DNA from: Umboniibacter marinipuniceus
GTDB lineage: Bacteria; Pseudomonadota; Gammaproteobacteria; Pseudomonadales; DSM-25080
Direction of reading: 5' to 3'
Length of the DNA: 64,000 nt
Assembly (NCBI RefSeq): GCF_003688415.1
Contig: NZ_REFJ01000005.1
Span: 241,890-305,889 of the forward strand
The position numbers and the translations under genes were made by a program. The notes beneath the pieces were generated by a model. That model searched no databases, was not told where the DNA came from, and saw nothing but the letters and a program-made list of their open reading frames with translations. Shown piece by piece: positions 1-9,215 of this stretch. The number at the start of each line of letters is the position of its first letter. Position 1 is the stretch's first letter.

Positions 1-32
1 TTCTTGTCTAAATAACTAATAGGCTTAGGCAT
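1..32 (-). CDS. recD: RecD, exodeoxyribonuclease V alpha subunit (5' end only)
   Basis: Only the first ten codons are in the window (ATG at 32 reading down to base 1, MPKPISYLDK). The start shares one base with the recB stop codon (TAATG), the usual sign of translational coupling. No RecD motif is visible in so short a piece. The identity rests on position: recD follows recB in the recC-recB-recD order of gammaproteobacteria. The rest of the gene lies to the left of the window. Confidence 0.55.
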   Translation of the reverse strand, partial: MPKPISYLDK

Positions 33-3000
33 TAGCGCGGCTCCTGAGCAAATAAGGTATCGAGTTGATTAACTAAGTCCAGTGGTGGGCGATCAAAATA
101 GATACCGCTCGTGCCCTGTTCTGGATGCATACCGCGCAAATACAGGTAATAAACACCACCAAAGTGAGTATCATATTGATAATCAGCTAAGTGATGGCGA
201 AGATGGCGGTGAAGAGCCACTACATAGATTAGGTACTGTAGGGTATAGCCACTCTTTCTGACTGCATTATGCAGTCCATCGCGGTGGTAGTCTGCAAAGC
301 TGTCGCCTAAGAAATTCGACTTGTAATCGGCAACGTAGTACTTCCCATCAAGGCGCAAAATTAAGTCAATGAATCCCTTTAGATGACCGCTGACGGGTGC
401 AAACTGCAACGGCATATCAAGGTGTTCGGCAACGATTGGATTGAGGTACTCGGGCGTTAAGGTCTCGTTTAGCGGCAAAAAGAACTCCATCTCAGCCAAA
501 CGATCCTGCTCAGAAACGTCCTTGAGGCAGCGTGTATCAAGAAATGGCGTGTTAATCACCTCGCTCAACCACTCACGGTAGCGAACAATCAACGCTAGAT
601 CGTCAAAGCCTGGCACGCCGTAGCGAAGCATTAGTTCAGCCAATTCGGCGTCGTGTTCGCCAGTTTCTAGCGCGTCCCAGTTGAGAGTCTCTAAGGCGTC
701 GTGAAGAAAGTTTCCCACGTGAGCGCCTTTAGCTAAATCAAAACGAGAAGGCTCATTCCTGAGGTGGTCATCAATGTCCTTAGCGGAGATGTGACTATCC
801 GCCGGCGTAGTTGCAGCAGGGCCATGCTTCAGCGCTTTGGCTAGGGCCGAGTAGCTACTGATCCCACGAGTGACGTCAATCGTGGAACTGAAAGTCCTTG
901 CCTTCAATTCCACCTTGGTTTGCGAAGAGTTTGGATTGGTCTTTTCGAGTTCAAATTCTTGCATAAGGGTTGGCAAGGCATGAATTGACGAACGCGGAAA
1001 AGCGGAGGTGATTGCCTGTTGGACGTTATCACTGCTTAAGACACCGCTGAGGTGAGCGATGGCGGATTTATTAGCGTCCTTGAACTCACAGGTACCGATG
1101 TAGATATAGTTAATAGCGCGAGTTAATGCTACATAGAGAAGCCGAATAGACTCCTCCTTGTATTCTTTAGTCAGCATCGCGGAGACGCGAGTTCTGAGCG
1201 AGATCAAACGTTGCTGGTCAGTCTGCACTACGGCGATAGATTGTTTGGTGCTAGGTATCTTCGGCGCCCAAGCAAAGGGGATGAAAACCGCGGCGTATTG
1301 CAAGCCTTTGGACTTATGAATGGTGCTGATCGTGACCACATTATCATCGGACTCTAATTGAATTTCGTTGAGCTCCGTCGATTTCAGCTCTGTTCTACTG
1401 AATTGGAACCATTCCACTTGGCCAGCAATGCCTCCCGACTTAGCGGCATAATTTTGGAGCAGCTCACCTAGCTGAAGCCAGTTACTGAGTCTCCGGTTGG
1501 CTTGATTGTCGCGCAACAAGCGTGCATACAGGCCCCATTCGTGACCAACGTGTTCAATGGCGGCAAGCGGCCCCCTCTGATGCCATAGCGCGAGTGCCTG
1601 CGTTAAGGTGCTGGTCCATAGTTGCCAGTTATTTTCATCGTCAAAGTGCCGCTGCAGCTCAACCGCAGAGTAGCCTAGGCAGGGATCGGCAATAAAACGG
1701 CGGATAAGTCGCTCATTGTTGGGTTCAAGCATACACAGCAACAACGAATGATAGGCCGCGGCTTCTGGGCTGGCAAAGACCGATTTCTTCAGGGCAGCAT
1801 TGGTGCTGATACCTAGGTCTGCGAGCGCCTTCTGCATTACCGAGGCCTGGTTCTTATCATCTACCAGAACGGCGATATCACGGGCTTGAATTGAGTCGCC
1901 GTCCAGCGAGGCACCATTTTCAGATGATAGAAATTCAGCAATTCGACGAGCGGCGGCCTGAGCGGTTGCGCGTAGACAGATCGCTTTGATCGGTTTTTCT
2001 CCCAGATCGTGATGTTGCCACTCCAGTGACGCCAAAGTCTGTCCGTTTAGATTGACCGTGGGAATATTAGTTTTGGCTGCACTAACGGGTGGAAAGCCAA
2101 TCCTACTGTTAATAAATGGCGCGTTACTTTGGTTGAAAAGCGCGGCTATGGCGTCAATCACGCCCTGTGATGAACGCCAGTTCTTGTCCATTGTGTATTG
2201 GCAATTTTCGCCGGCGAATTCATCTCGGGCTTGCAGATAGACATTCAGGTCGGCACCGCGAAACCTGTAAATAGCCTGCTTAGGGTCGCCGATTAACATC
2301 AGCCCTCGCTCAGACTCGCTATCGTTGAAGAGACGCTTAAATACCGAGAATTGCTGTGGATCGGTGTCTTGAAATTCATCAATCATCGCGATTTTGATCT
2401 GCGAACGAATATTGGCAATAACGGCTTCGGGGGCATCACTAATAAACTTCGCACAGTGCGTTAGAATGTTATCTGATCGCATCGTACCGTGGCGCCGCTC
2501 TATTTGCTCTTCAAGCTCAATACAGGCGAAGTAGGCGTCGCGTAGTAAGGGAATAGAGAGGTCCATATCCTTGGGGAGCTGATCGAGAAAGTCCGAAAGC
2601 GGATTAGCCGGTACGGGCGCTTTATTCTTGAGCGTGCTCTTCGCGAGTGAACGAGTGGAAAACATACGCAGCACTTTGAGTTGGCTAGCAGACACTGCGT
2701 AGAAGGGGGCCTCACCGGAACCACATTGCGTTGCTTTGGCCGCTTGCCCACTAAACTTCTCGATCTTCCAAACAGTTCTACTAAGTCTCGCCTCGCGCAT
2801 GGCGGATTCGATTTCGGCGAATAGCTGGTGACTGTACTGTGTCCAAAGTTCGGTGAGTTCTGCTTGAATCGCATTGAGTTTCGTCAGTAGCTCGTCAAAG
2901 GAATCGTGGGCACAATCGAACTCTTCCCAACGCGCCACACCGATACCATTCAAGGCGCTAAGCAGTTCATCGGGATGGCTAAATTGTTGCTGAATAGCAA

Positions 3001-3550
3001 GGACGTCACGCTCACTGCGACGGTAACAGAGCTGTCGCCAAAAATCATTGACGGCCTGACGACGCGTGTCATCATCCATGGTGATGTCTAACCCGAAGGG
3101 TAGCTTGGAGTCAAAAGCATACTGTTTCAAAAGCCGCAGGCAGAAGCTATGAATGGTATGGATTTCAGCTCCGTCCATCCGCTTTTCGGCCAGTGCCAAT
3201 TCAACCACAGGCGCCCACGTTAAGGCGGTAGGCGTGCCGTGCTTAGCAATCAGTTGTTGATAGAGTAACGAGGCATCGAACGCTTCGCCATCAAGCTGCG
3301 CGCGAACTTGCCTAGACAATTCCTGCCGTTCCTCGTGCAAGCGGGCTCGAATACGATCTCGTAACTCAGCGGTGGCTGCCTTAGTGAAGGTCACCACAGT
3401 AATATCAGCGGGCGTATAGGTTTTGGCGTTTAGCCCTAGAATTAGGCGGACGTACAAGCTGGCAATGGTAAAGGTTTTACCCGTGCCGGCACTTGCTTCA
3501 ATAATCTGTACCCCAGTGAGAGGGAGTGTATTGGCATCTAAGGTCTTCAT
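32..3550 (-). CDS. recB: RecB, exodeoxyribonuclease V beta subunit
   Basis: RecB is the 3'-5' helicase and nuclease subunit of RecBCD, which resects double-strand breaks and loads RecA at Chi. The 1172-residue protein is close to the E. coli length (1180). Walker A is EASAGTGKT (residues 18-26), the UvrD-type motif II is DEFQDTDPQQ (391-400), and GDPKQAIYRFRGAD follows as motif III/IV. The C-terminal nuclease motif VADYKSN lies near residue 1075, so both helicase and nuclease appear intact. The ATG overlaps the recC stop as ATGA. It forms an operon with recC upstream and recD downstream. Confidence 0.97.
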   Translation of the reverse strand: MKTLDANTLPLTGVQIIEASAGTGKTFTIASLYVRLILGLNAKTYTPADITVVTFTKAATAELRDRIRARLHEERQELSRQVRAQLDGEAFDASLLYQQLIAKHGTPTALTWAPVVELALAEKRMDGAEIHTIHSFCLRLLKQYAFDSKLPFGLDITMDDDTRRQAVNDFWRQLCYRRSERDVLAIQQQFSHPDELLSALNGIGVARWEEFDCAHDSFDELLTKLNAIQAELTELWTQYSHQLFAEIESAMREARLSRTVWKIEKFSGQAAKATQCGSGEAPFYAVSASQLKVLRMFSTRSLAKSTLKNKAPVPANPLSDFLDQLPKDMDLSIPLLRDAYFACIELEEQIERRHGTMRSDNILTHCAKFISDAPEAVIANIRSQIKIAMIDEFQDTDPQQFSVFKRLFNDSESERGLMLIGDPKQAIYRFRGADLNVYLQARDEFAGENCQYTMDKNWRSSQGVIDAIAALFNQSNAPFINSRIGFPPVSAAKTNIPTVNLNGQTLASLEWQHHDLGEKPIKAICLRATAQAAARRIAEFLSSENGASLDGDSIQARDIAVLVDDKNQASVMQKALADLGISTNAALKKSVFASPEAAAYHSLLLCMLEPNNERLIRRFIADPCLGYSAVELQRHFDDENNWQLWTSTLTQALALWHQRGPLAAIEHVGHEWGLYARLLRDNQANRRLSNWLQLGELLQNYAAKSGGIAGQVEWFQFSRTELKSTELNEIQLESDDNVVTISTIHKSKGLQYAAVFIPFAWAPKIPSTKQSIAVVQTDQQRLISLRTRVSAMLTKEYKEESIRLLYVALTRAINYIYIGTCEFKDANKSAIAHLSGVLSSDNVQQAITSAFPRSSIHALPTLMQEFELEKTNPNSSQTKVELKARTFSSTIDVTRGISSYSALAKALKHGPAATTPADSHISAKDIDDHLRNEPSRFDLAKGAHVGNFLHDALETLNWDALETGEHDAELAELMLRYGVPGFDDLALIVRYREWLSEVINTPFLDTRCLKDVSEQDRLAEMEFFLPLNETLTPEYLNPIVAEHLDMPLQFAPVSGHLKGFIDLILRLDGKYYVADYKSNFLGDSFADYHRDGLHNAVRKSGYTLQYLIYVVALHRHLRHHLADYQYDTHFGGVYYLYLRGMHPEQGTSGIYFDRPPLDLVNQLDTLFAQEPR

Positions 3551-6500
3551 AGTTCGACGTCCTTTTCGAAACAGCTATTCACGTCGCCTAAGAAGGTTTC
3601 AGCATGTAGAGTGATACAATCCTGCCAATCTCTGAATTGACCAAGGCGGTCGCCGAGCTCGTTCTCAAAGTCTTCCTCGGTGACGCGCTTTTCGCTGACC
3701 ACTTTCGTAGCAACCTTTGCATCCAATGGTATTGGCAGTGTTAACCCATAATGGTAGAGGTCGATCCATTGACAGAGCAGTGCAGTGGCCTCTTTCTCAG
3801 ACATTGCTGGCGCCACTTTAATACCCGTTTTCTCCACCAAAATTGCCCGACAATTCAGCTTTGATGCGCAGAGAAAAGCTTGATGAATTCGCAGCTGGAG
3901 AGGGTACTTCGGATTAGTGGCGCTGTGATTAGCGAATTGGATCACTAGATTGCCACGGCTTGAACTGTAGTAGGGTAGCGTTCCCGAAAGCGTGGTTGGC
4001 GTTGCGATTGATTCGTCGGAAGAAGAATCCGATACGGATGGTATGGCAAGACGTCGGGTTGCCTGATGACGTTGCAGCGGAAGCAATGGCTTAAGTTCAC
4101 GAATGGACTCATTGAATGACTGTGCAACATCAGCGCTTAAGTTATTCCCAAGGGCTGCAGCAGGACTTTCTCCGCTCAGTTCGAAATGCCGTAGCACAGG
4201 CTCAATGTCATCGGATAGCGCGACTTCATTCAGTGCCTGATAGAGACTCCAGCGTTCCAAATTGCTGAGCGCAAAGCGCTCATCGTCAGTCGTATCTTTT
4301 GCGAAAAAGTGCTTGCTAACACCTAAATGTTTCAAAAACGTCGTCAGTGGATCCTTATAAAATGCCACCAATTCCTGAATGTTTAAGTCTGTTTGGCTGA
4401 TTGTGGTAATTGGCTCAGCGTCCAAATAATGCGCCGTAGCTGGCGCTAATAACCAGCGAGCATCGTAGCTAAATAGCGGTGAAGCTGGCGAGTAATAGCT
4501 GGGATTAAAACTCTGCAGGGGATGATGTTGAATCGCCAACGCCTCAAGCTCCTTTCGGGGCAGCTTGGTGGTGTCAACTAGGGTGTCGAGAAGTTCTGAA
4601 ACCAGAATGGATGGCGGCTGTTCTTCATTTGTCTTTATAGAGCGTCCGATCCAACTGATGTATAACGCGTCTTCGGCGGCCAAGATACCCTCGAGGAAGA
4701 GGTAGCGATCTTCACGCGTAGGATGGCGATCGCCAATTCGTGGTTGTCGCAAACTTAGATCGAACTGCTGTGCTTCAACGCGCCTTGGAATTTGCTCGCT
4801 ACCCATTCCTAGCATGCAGACCACCCGAAAGGGGATGGAACGCATGGGTAAGAATGTACAAATATTAATTCTCCCGGCAGCAAAACGCTGGCTATTTCGC
4901 ACGCTTGTCAATTCGCTGAGTAACGGCTGGCTAACCGTTGGAAAGCTCACGCAGCGGCTAAATTCGGCCTGACTAATGGATTGAAAATAATCATCGATAC
5001 GACGGTAAATTTGCGGGAGATATTCCGCGTCATCGTGATCGCCATCGATGAGCTGACTAATGGCATCGATGATCACCTGTTGCCATTCGGCGGGAGATTT
5101 TTCACCCTGCTGAATATCAAAAATTCCTTTGAGCGTATCGATGAAGGCAATGAAATTACTCAATAACTCGGTTTGGGTGCCGCTAATTCTGACACCGCCG
5201 ACCGAGTTGTTAAAGGGCGGCGCGGTATCGGCAAAAACCAAACTCTGTATCCACCGTTCTATGGCGAACTCCCAGTGATACCTGCCGGTAGCTGGATTCC
5301 CGTTGAGTTGCCAATGCGCATCATTAAAACCCCAAAATACATTGGCCTCCCTGCACCAATCTCGCAATTGACCGAGTTGCGCTTCGTCAATGGAAAACTT
5401 AGCTCGAATTGCGGCGATCTCTAAAAGGTTGAAGATGTCACTGCGGGTAGCACGAGATTGCGAAAGACCTAAGAGTTGTTCGATGGCCTGATAGATAGGT
5501 TGTTCGCTCACTTCAGCTCTATCGGAAATCGCGATAGGTAGATAAGTGTCGGTACCGACTGGATTGAACAGGGTAGCGAAGAACGGAGCATAAGCTTCAA
5601 TATTGGGAACCATCACTACAAAGTCGCCAGGCGTTAGGCTTGGAGTGGTTTCAAGTTGCTGGAGCACATAATCTCTCAGAGCCTGAATCTCACGTGCTGG
5701 GCTGTAGCTGGTGGCAAATTGAATACTCGCATCGTAGGCGTGTTGCGTTCGCTGTAGGCTGAGCACATCGTGCTGTATGTGTGCCAGCAGGGTATCGCGG
5801 CCCAAATCGACCTTCTGGTCCAAATTGAAATGGATGTCGTTTTGTCCACCAAAGATATCAAGTTCGATGAGCTGATGGACAAAATCGCGCCCATGCTGTC
5901 CTAAGTTCGTGAGCAGGGTGTTATTGGATTGAAAGTAATCCTCACGAAATTCCTGCTCGAGTGCTTCGGTGATGGCGGCGCGTGACCCCGGATTGGCTAG
6001 CTCTTGCCAAAATTCGCTGCACGGATTCTGCCAAAAAAGATAGACTTCGCAGTGCTTACTAATAGCGTTTAGCTGGTGCAGCATAATTGGTGGCATGTTA
6101 CTGATGCCGAAGACGTAGAGTTGCTTGGGTAAATCATCGGCAGAAACCTTATTAATAAAGGCCTCGGCGATATTTGCTCGATGCCAACGAAGCTCAGGAG
6201 GGATGCGACGATTGAGTGCTTCCCAGAGCACCCCCTGCCAGCGAAGATCTGCGCCTAATTGGTCAAATAGCGTAAAGTCGCCACCTTCCCACGCAAGCAG
6301 CCAGTCTGGCCGGTACATGAGATAGTGATCGAAAATATCAGTGATAGCTTCGGCCAACTGTACTTCGGCAAGATCACCTGGATTTTGTTGAAGGTAATCG
6401 GCTAAAGGTTGATAGGCTTGCTCATTAATGTGTTCAGCGAGGTATTGCGCGACTCGCCAGCGCAACTGCTCTCGAGAAAACGGCGAGCGTTCAGGGACCT

Positions 6501-6744
6501 CGGGTAGAGTCTTCCGATAACAGTTCCAAAGAAAATTACTGGGCATTAGGAAATCAATATGACTGCATTGCCCTAACTTATTAGCCAGCTGGAGTTTCAA
6601 CCAGTTAGCCATGCCGTCACTCTGAACCAGCACAGAGGTGCCAATAAAAGGATCTGCTGGCGCCTGGATTTTTAGGATTTGCGATAGCTGCGCAACCAAG
6701 ACATCTTGGCTATTTGATGACAGTAAATGCAACACGACAAGCAA
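3547..6744 (-). CDS. recC: RecC, exodeoxyribonuclease V gamma subunit
   Basis: RecC is the Chi-recognising, strand-splitting subunit of RecBCD. The 1065-residue protein resembles E. coli RecC along its whole length: LVQSDGMANWL near the N terminus, YLMYRPDWLLAWE, RWHRANI, and the well conserved NICTFLPMRSIPFRVVCMLG and RYLFLEGILAAEDALYISWIGRS blocks in the middle. The helicase motifs are degenerate, as expected for RecC. The start that fits the family (MLVVLHLLSSN...) is a TTG codon at 6744; no ATG gives a better N terminus. Its stop overlaps the recB start by four bases. Confidence 0.95.
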   Translation of the reverse strand: MLVVLHLLSSNSQDVLVAQLSQILKIQAPADPFIGTSVLVQSDGMANWLKLQLANKLGQCSHIDFLMPSNFLWNCYRKTLPEVPERSPFSREQLRWRVAQYLAEHINEQAYQPLADYLQQNPGDLAEVQLAEAITDIFDHYLMYRPDWLLAWEGGDFTLFDQLGADLRWQGVLWEALNRRIPPELRWHRANIAEAFINKVSADDLPKQLYVFGISNMPPIMLHQLNAISKHCEVYLFWQNPCSEFWQELANPGSRAAITEALEQEFREDYFQSNNTLLTNLGQHGRDFVHQLIELDIFGGQNDIHFNLDQKVDLGRDTLLAHIQHDVLSLQRTQHAYDASIQFATSYSPAREIQALRDYVLQQLETTPSLTPGDFVVMVPNIEAYAPFFATLFNPVGTDTYLPIAISDRAEVSEQPIYQAIEQLLGLSQSRATRSDIFNLLEIAAIRAKFSIDEAQLGQLRDWCREANVFWGFNDAHWQLNGNPATGRYHWEFAIERWIQSLVFADTAPPFNNSVGGVRISGTQTELLSNFIAFIDTLKGIFDIQQGEKSPAEWQQVIIDAISQLIDGDHDDAEYLPQIYRRIDDYFQSISQAEFSRCVSFPTVSQPLLSELTSVRNSQRFAAGRINICTFLPMRSIPFRVVCMLGMGSEQIPRRVEAQQFDLSLRQPRIGDRHPTREDRYLFLEGILAAEDALYISWIGRSIKTNEEQPPSILVSELLDTLVDTTKLPRKELEALAIQHHPLQSFNPSYYSPASPLFSYDARWLLAPATAHYLDAEPITTISQTDLNIQELVAFYKDPLTTFLKHLGVSKHFFAKDTTDDERFALSNLERWSLYQALNEVALSDDIEPVLRHFELSGESPAAALGNNLSADVAQSFNESIRELKPLLPLQRHQATRRLAIPSVSDSSSDESIATPTTLSGTLPYYSSSRGNLVIQFANHSATNPKYPLQLRIHQAFLCASKLNCRAILVEKTGIKVAPAMSEKEATALLCQWIDLYHYGLTLPIPLDAKVATKVVSEKRVTEEDFENELGDRLGQFRDWQDCITLHAETFLGDVNSCFEKDVEL

Positions 6745-7242
6745 TCTTCCCTGGCTGATTGGACAATTAGTTTAGCACTGAAACATGACTCTTCGACACT
6801 AGAATTAGTGCTGATTTCGCGCATTTTTAGCGGTTTGACGGAGGTGCCGTGTTTCCGCGAAAAGCTAAAGCGAATTGGCCACAGGGCGGAGGGAAAAAGG
6901 CAGTAGCTACTCACTTCGGCTTTGGCGGCGCGATTTAATAGCGAAGCTATAGACAGTTACTCAGAACTCACCGAAGAGGGGGCGTAAAGGTCCCTTATGA
7001 GCGCTAAGCTACGTAGCTCAAGGATGAGTAAGAGGCACCAAGGAGGGTGCTATCTAACCGCTTGGTAACGGGAAGCTGCTGAGGCGAGTATGAATTGACA
7101 AACCTAAACCTATTATAGCGCTGGGAGTCGTTCAAGCACATGGGCTACTCGGAGTACGAACTGAGTGAGCGCCTCGAACTGCTGAGGCGCTGTGTGCTAA
7201 GACTGTTCTACGAGACCAGGCAATGTGGGTAGCAACAACCGC
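6745..7242. other. Gene-free stretch with clustered hairpins
   Basis: No convincing coding region is found on either strand between recC and the UPF0149 gene. On the plus strand, GGA trinucleotides recur in hairpin loops: CTCA-AGGA-TGAG at 7017-7028 and GCACC-AAGGAG-GGTGC at 7035-7050, with other GGAs near 6840, 6888 and 7071. A perfect 8-bp inverted repeat (AGCGCCTC / GAGGCGCT, 8-base loop) lies at 7168-7191. The 11-mer CTGCTGAGGCG occurs twice, about 100 bases apart. A TATAAT sits on the minus strand near 7115 without a good -35. The stretch may contain a structured RNA or simply regulatory DNA; I do not recognise a known RNA family in it. Confidence 0.4.
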
Positions 7243-7803
7243 TTAATGAGCGGCTTGCTGAGTGGTTTGCTGTTGGCGATATTCTGATGAGATGAGTCGA
7301 ACTGCATGGATGGCCGTTTTAAACTGACTTTCAGCGGTGGCGGCAGTGGGGAGATTGATGCCCTCTGGGCGCTGCTCATTTGGCCATGCAAGCGTCACCG
7401 CAACCAGCATCAAAGCGCCAATCAGATTATCGTTATCACTACCATCCTCAAGGCCGACATCACTCCACGCGGTTTGTCCCCAATTAAGCGCCATGGCGAG
7501 ACCCATCGCGTATTCGCTCAAATTCAGCTCATCAATGAGGGTAAACCAATCATCGGTAGGTGTAGCTAACAACCACTGCTGATATTCAAGCGCTGCTTCG
7601 AACGCAGGACCTAGCGTTTTAGAATCTTCAACCGTTGGCTCATCACCACACCAGAGTAAATTGAACCATTCGTTGGGTTGCAGTTCTACCGGCAGCAAAC
7701 TTACCCCGGTCACCAGTCCAAGTGCCAACGTTGGCGAGACGAGTTCATCGTGAGCAGTTAAAGCGGAGCTGAAGGTGGTGGTTGAGAACTGAGCTGTGGT
7801 CAT
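7243..7803 (-). CDS. UPF0149 (YgfB/YecA-type) family protein
   Basis: The protein is a small acidic, cytoplasmic alpha-helical protein of about 186 residues. The central block SPTLALGLVTGVSLLPVELQP followed by WFNLLWC and the mid-protein LNLSEYAMGLAMALNWG fit the UPF0149 family, whose biochemical role is not well settled. I take the ATG at 7803 (MTTAQFSTTTF...). A TTG four codons upstream (7815) is open but has no better ribosome binding site. It lies alone, on the same strand as hemH and the rec genes. In many gammaproteobacteria this family sits beside zapA and 6S RNA; that neighbourhood is not present here. Confidence 0.7.
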   Translation of the reverse strand: MTTAQFSTTTFSSALTAHDELVSPTLALGLVTGVSLLPVELQPNEWFNLLWCGDEPTVEDSKTLGPAFEAALEYQQWLLATPTDDWFTLIDELNLSEYAMGLAMALNWGQTAWSDVGLEDGSDNDNLIGALMLVAVTLAWPNEQRPEGINLPTAATAESQFKTAIHAVRLISSEYRQQQTTQQAAH

Positions 7804-7974
7804 TAAAAGGTCCAATAGCAGGGCAACGTCAAGGAACTAAGCCTAGTTCATTTCAGCAGTGCTGTAAGTTAATTTTCGGTGGATTGTCAGTATTTAAAAG
7901 AGGGCGCTATGTTAGCGGCAAAAAATGGAATGTAAACCGCTTAGGGTAAATAAAGTTGCTAGCGTGTTGGTGGG

Positions 7975-8013
7975 CAAAACGAGTGCGGGATAAATTCTTT
8001 CGCCGCACTCGTT
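7975..8013 (-). terminator. Candidate rho-independent terminator of hemH
   Basis: An 11-bp perfect inverted repeat (AACGAGTGCGG at 7978-7988 with CCGCACTCGTT at 8003-8013) lies 27 bases beyond the hemH stop. Read on the minus strand, the stem is followed by TTTT. The T-run is short and the loop is 14 bases, so efficiency is uncertain. Confidence 0.55.
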
Positions 8014-8040
8014 CATTCAGGCCTAGCAAGCGCTAGCCGC

Positions 8041-9126
8041 TTAGCCTGCGAGTTCTTGAGTGATCTCATCGGCATAGCGTTGGCGAGCTTTACCGTTTAT
8101 TTCTTCTGCTAGCCATCCCGCCATTTCACGTTCGGCGATATTGGCGAGCGCACTAATATGTTCGGGCATATCATTCAGTGCTTCGATATAGCGATACTGC
8201 TCGCCGCCGGCTTCGAGGAAGTAGTCACGGTTTTCAATGGCAATCTCCTCAATGGTCTCTAGGCAATCAGCTGAGAAGCCAGGACAAAAAACGTCTACCG
8301 CCTTGATGCCACTACTAGGCATCTTCTTAAGGGTTTCGTCAGTGTATGGCTTGAGCCATTCGGCCTTCCCGAATCTACTTTGAAAGCTGATAGTGTATTG
8401 ATCTTTGCGTAAGCCGAGTTCCTCGGCTAATAATCTACCAGTGGCATGGCATTCGCAGAAATAGGGGTCTCCCAGGGTGAGGCTCCGCTTTGGGATGCCA
8501 TGAAAGCTGAGTACGAGATGAGCTTGGCCATGGGTTTCCCAGTAGTCGCGAATACGCTTCGCCATAGCTTGCTGATAACCGCGATCTCGATGATAGTGGG
8601 TAATAAATCGTAAGTCTGGCAGCCAACGGCGCTTGGCAAAATCTGCCGCTACCGCATCAAACACGGATGCCACCGTTGACGCAGCATATTGGGGATACAG
8701 AGGTAGGACAACGAGCTTAGTAGCGCCTTGGTCCTGCAGCTGTTGAATTACGCTACTAACGGATGGTTTGTTGTAGCGCATAGCTAAAGCCGTTATAACA
8801 CGTTCGCCATGACGCTCGCTCATGAGTGCGTGAATAGCGTCTCGTTGAGCTAGTGCGTTCACCATTAGTGGGGAACCTTGGTCGCTCCAGACCGACGCAT
8901 AGGCATGAGCAGATTTTGGTGCTCGAAGCGGTAAAATAATTAAATAGAGAATACACAGCCAGATGATCCGGGGAATCTCAACCACTCTTGGGTCTGAAAG
9001 AAACTCGCGGAGGTAGCTCCGAAGGGCCTTGGGTGTTGGCGCGTCTGGCGTGCCGAGATTAACGAGTAGCAGACCAATTTTATCCTGCTGAGAATGACTA
9101 AACTGGTTGGCACTTTGAAATTTCAT
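8041..9126 (-). CDS. hemH: Ferrochelatase
   Basis: HemH inserts Fe2+ into protoporphyrin IX, the last step of protoheme synthesis, at the inner face of the membrane. The 361-residue protein starts its family homology at GLLLVNLGTPDAPTP. It has the catalytic-histidine segment LSFHGIPKRS and a C-terminal region with VFCPGFSADCLETIEEI, all typical of proteobacterial ferrochelatases. I chose the ATG at 9126, preceded by GAAGAGAG; an in-frame TTG at 9147 would add seven residues. It appears to be transcribed alone, with a candidate terminator downstream. Confidence 0.95.
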   Translation of the reverse strand: MKFQSANQFSHSQQDKIGLLLVNLGTPDAPTPKALRSYLREFLSDPRVVEIPRIIWLCILYLIILPLRAPKSAHAYASVWSDQGSPLMVNALAQRDAIHALMSERHGERVITALAMRYNKPSVSSVIQQLQDQGATKLVVLPLYPQYAASTVASVFDAVAADFAKRRWLPDLRFITHYHRDRGYQQAMAKRIRDYWETHGQAHLVLSFHGIPKRSLTLGDPYFCECHATGRLLAEELGLRKDQYTISFQSRFGKAEWLKPYTDETLKKMPSSGIKAVDVFCPGFSADCLETIEEIAIENRDYFLEAGGEQYRYIEALNDMPEHISALANIAEREMAGWLAEEINGKARQRYADEITQELAG

Positions 9127-9215
9127 ATAGGGATTAACTCTCTTCAAGGGACGAGATGTAATACGAGCGCTTTTCCTAAGTGTATCAATAATGTGTGGGA
9201 TTAACAGTTTACAAG

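Noticed and set aside
6745-7242. 6S RNA or RNase P RNA next to the UPF0149 gene
   Set aside because: The conserved 6S closing stem and the RNase P core sequences were looked for and not found, and zapA/fau, the usual 6S neighbours, are absent.
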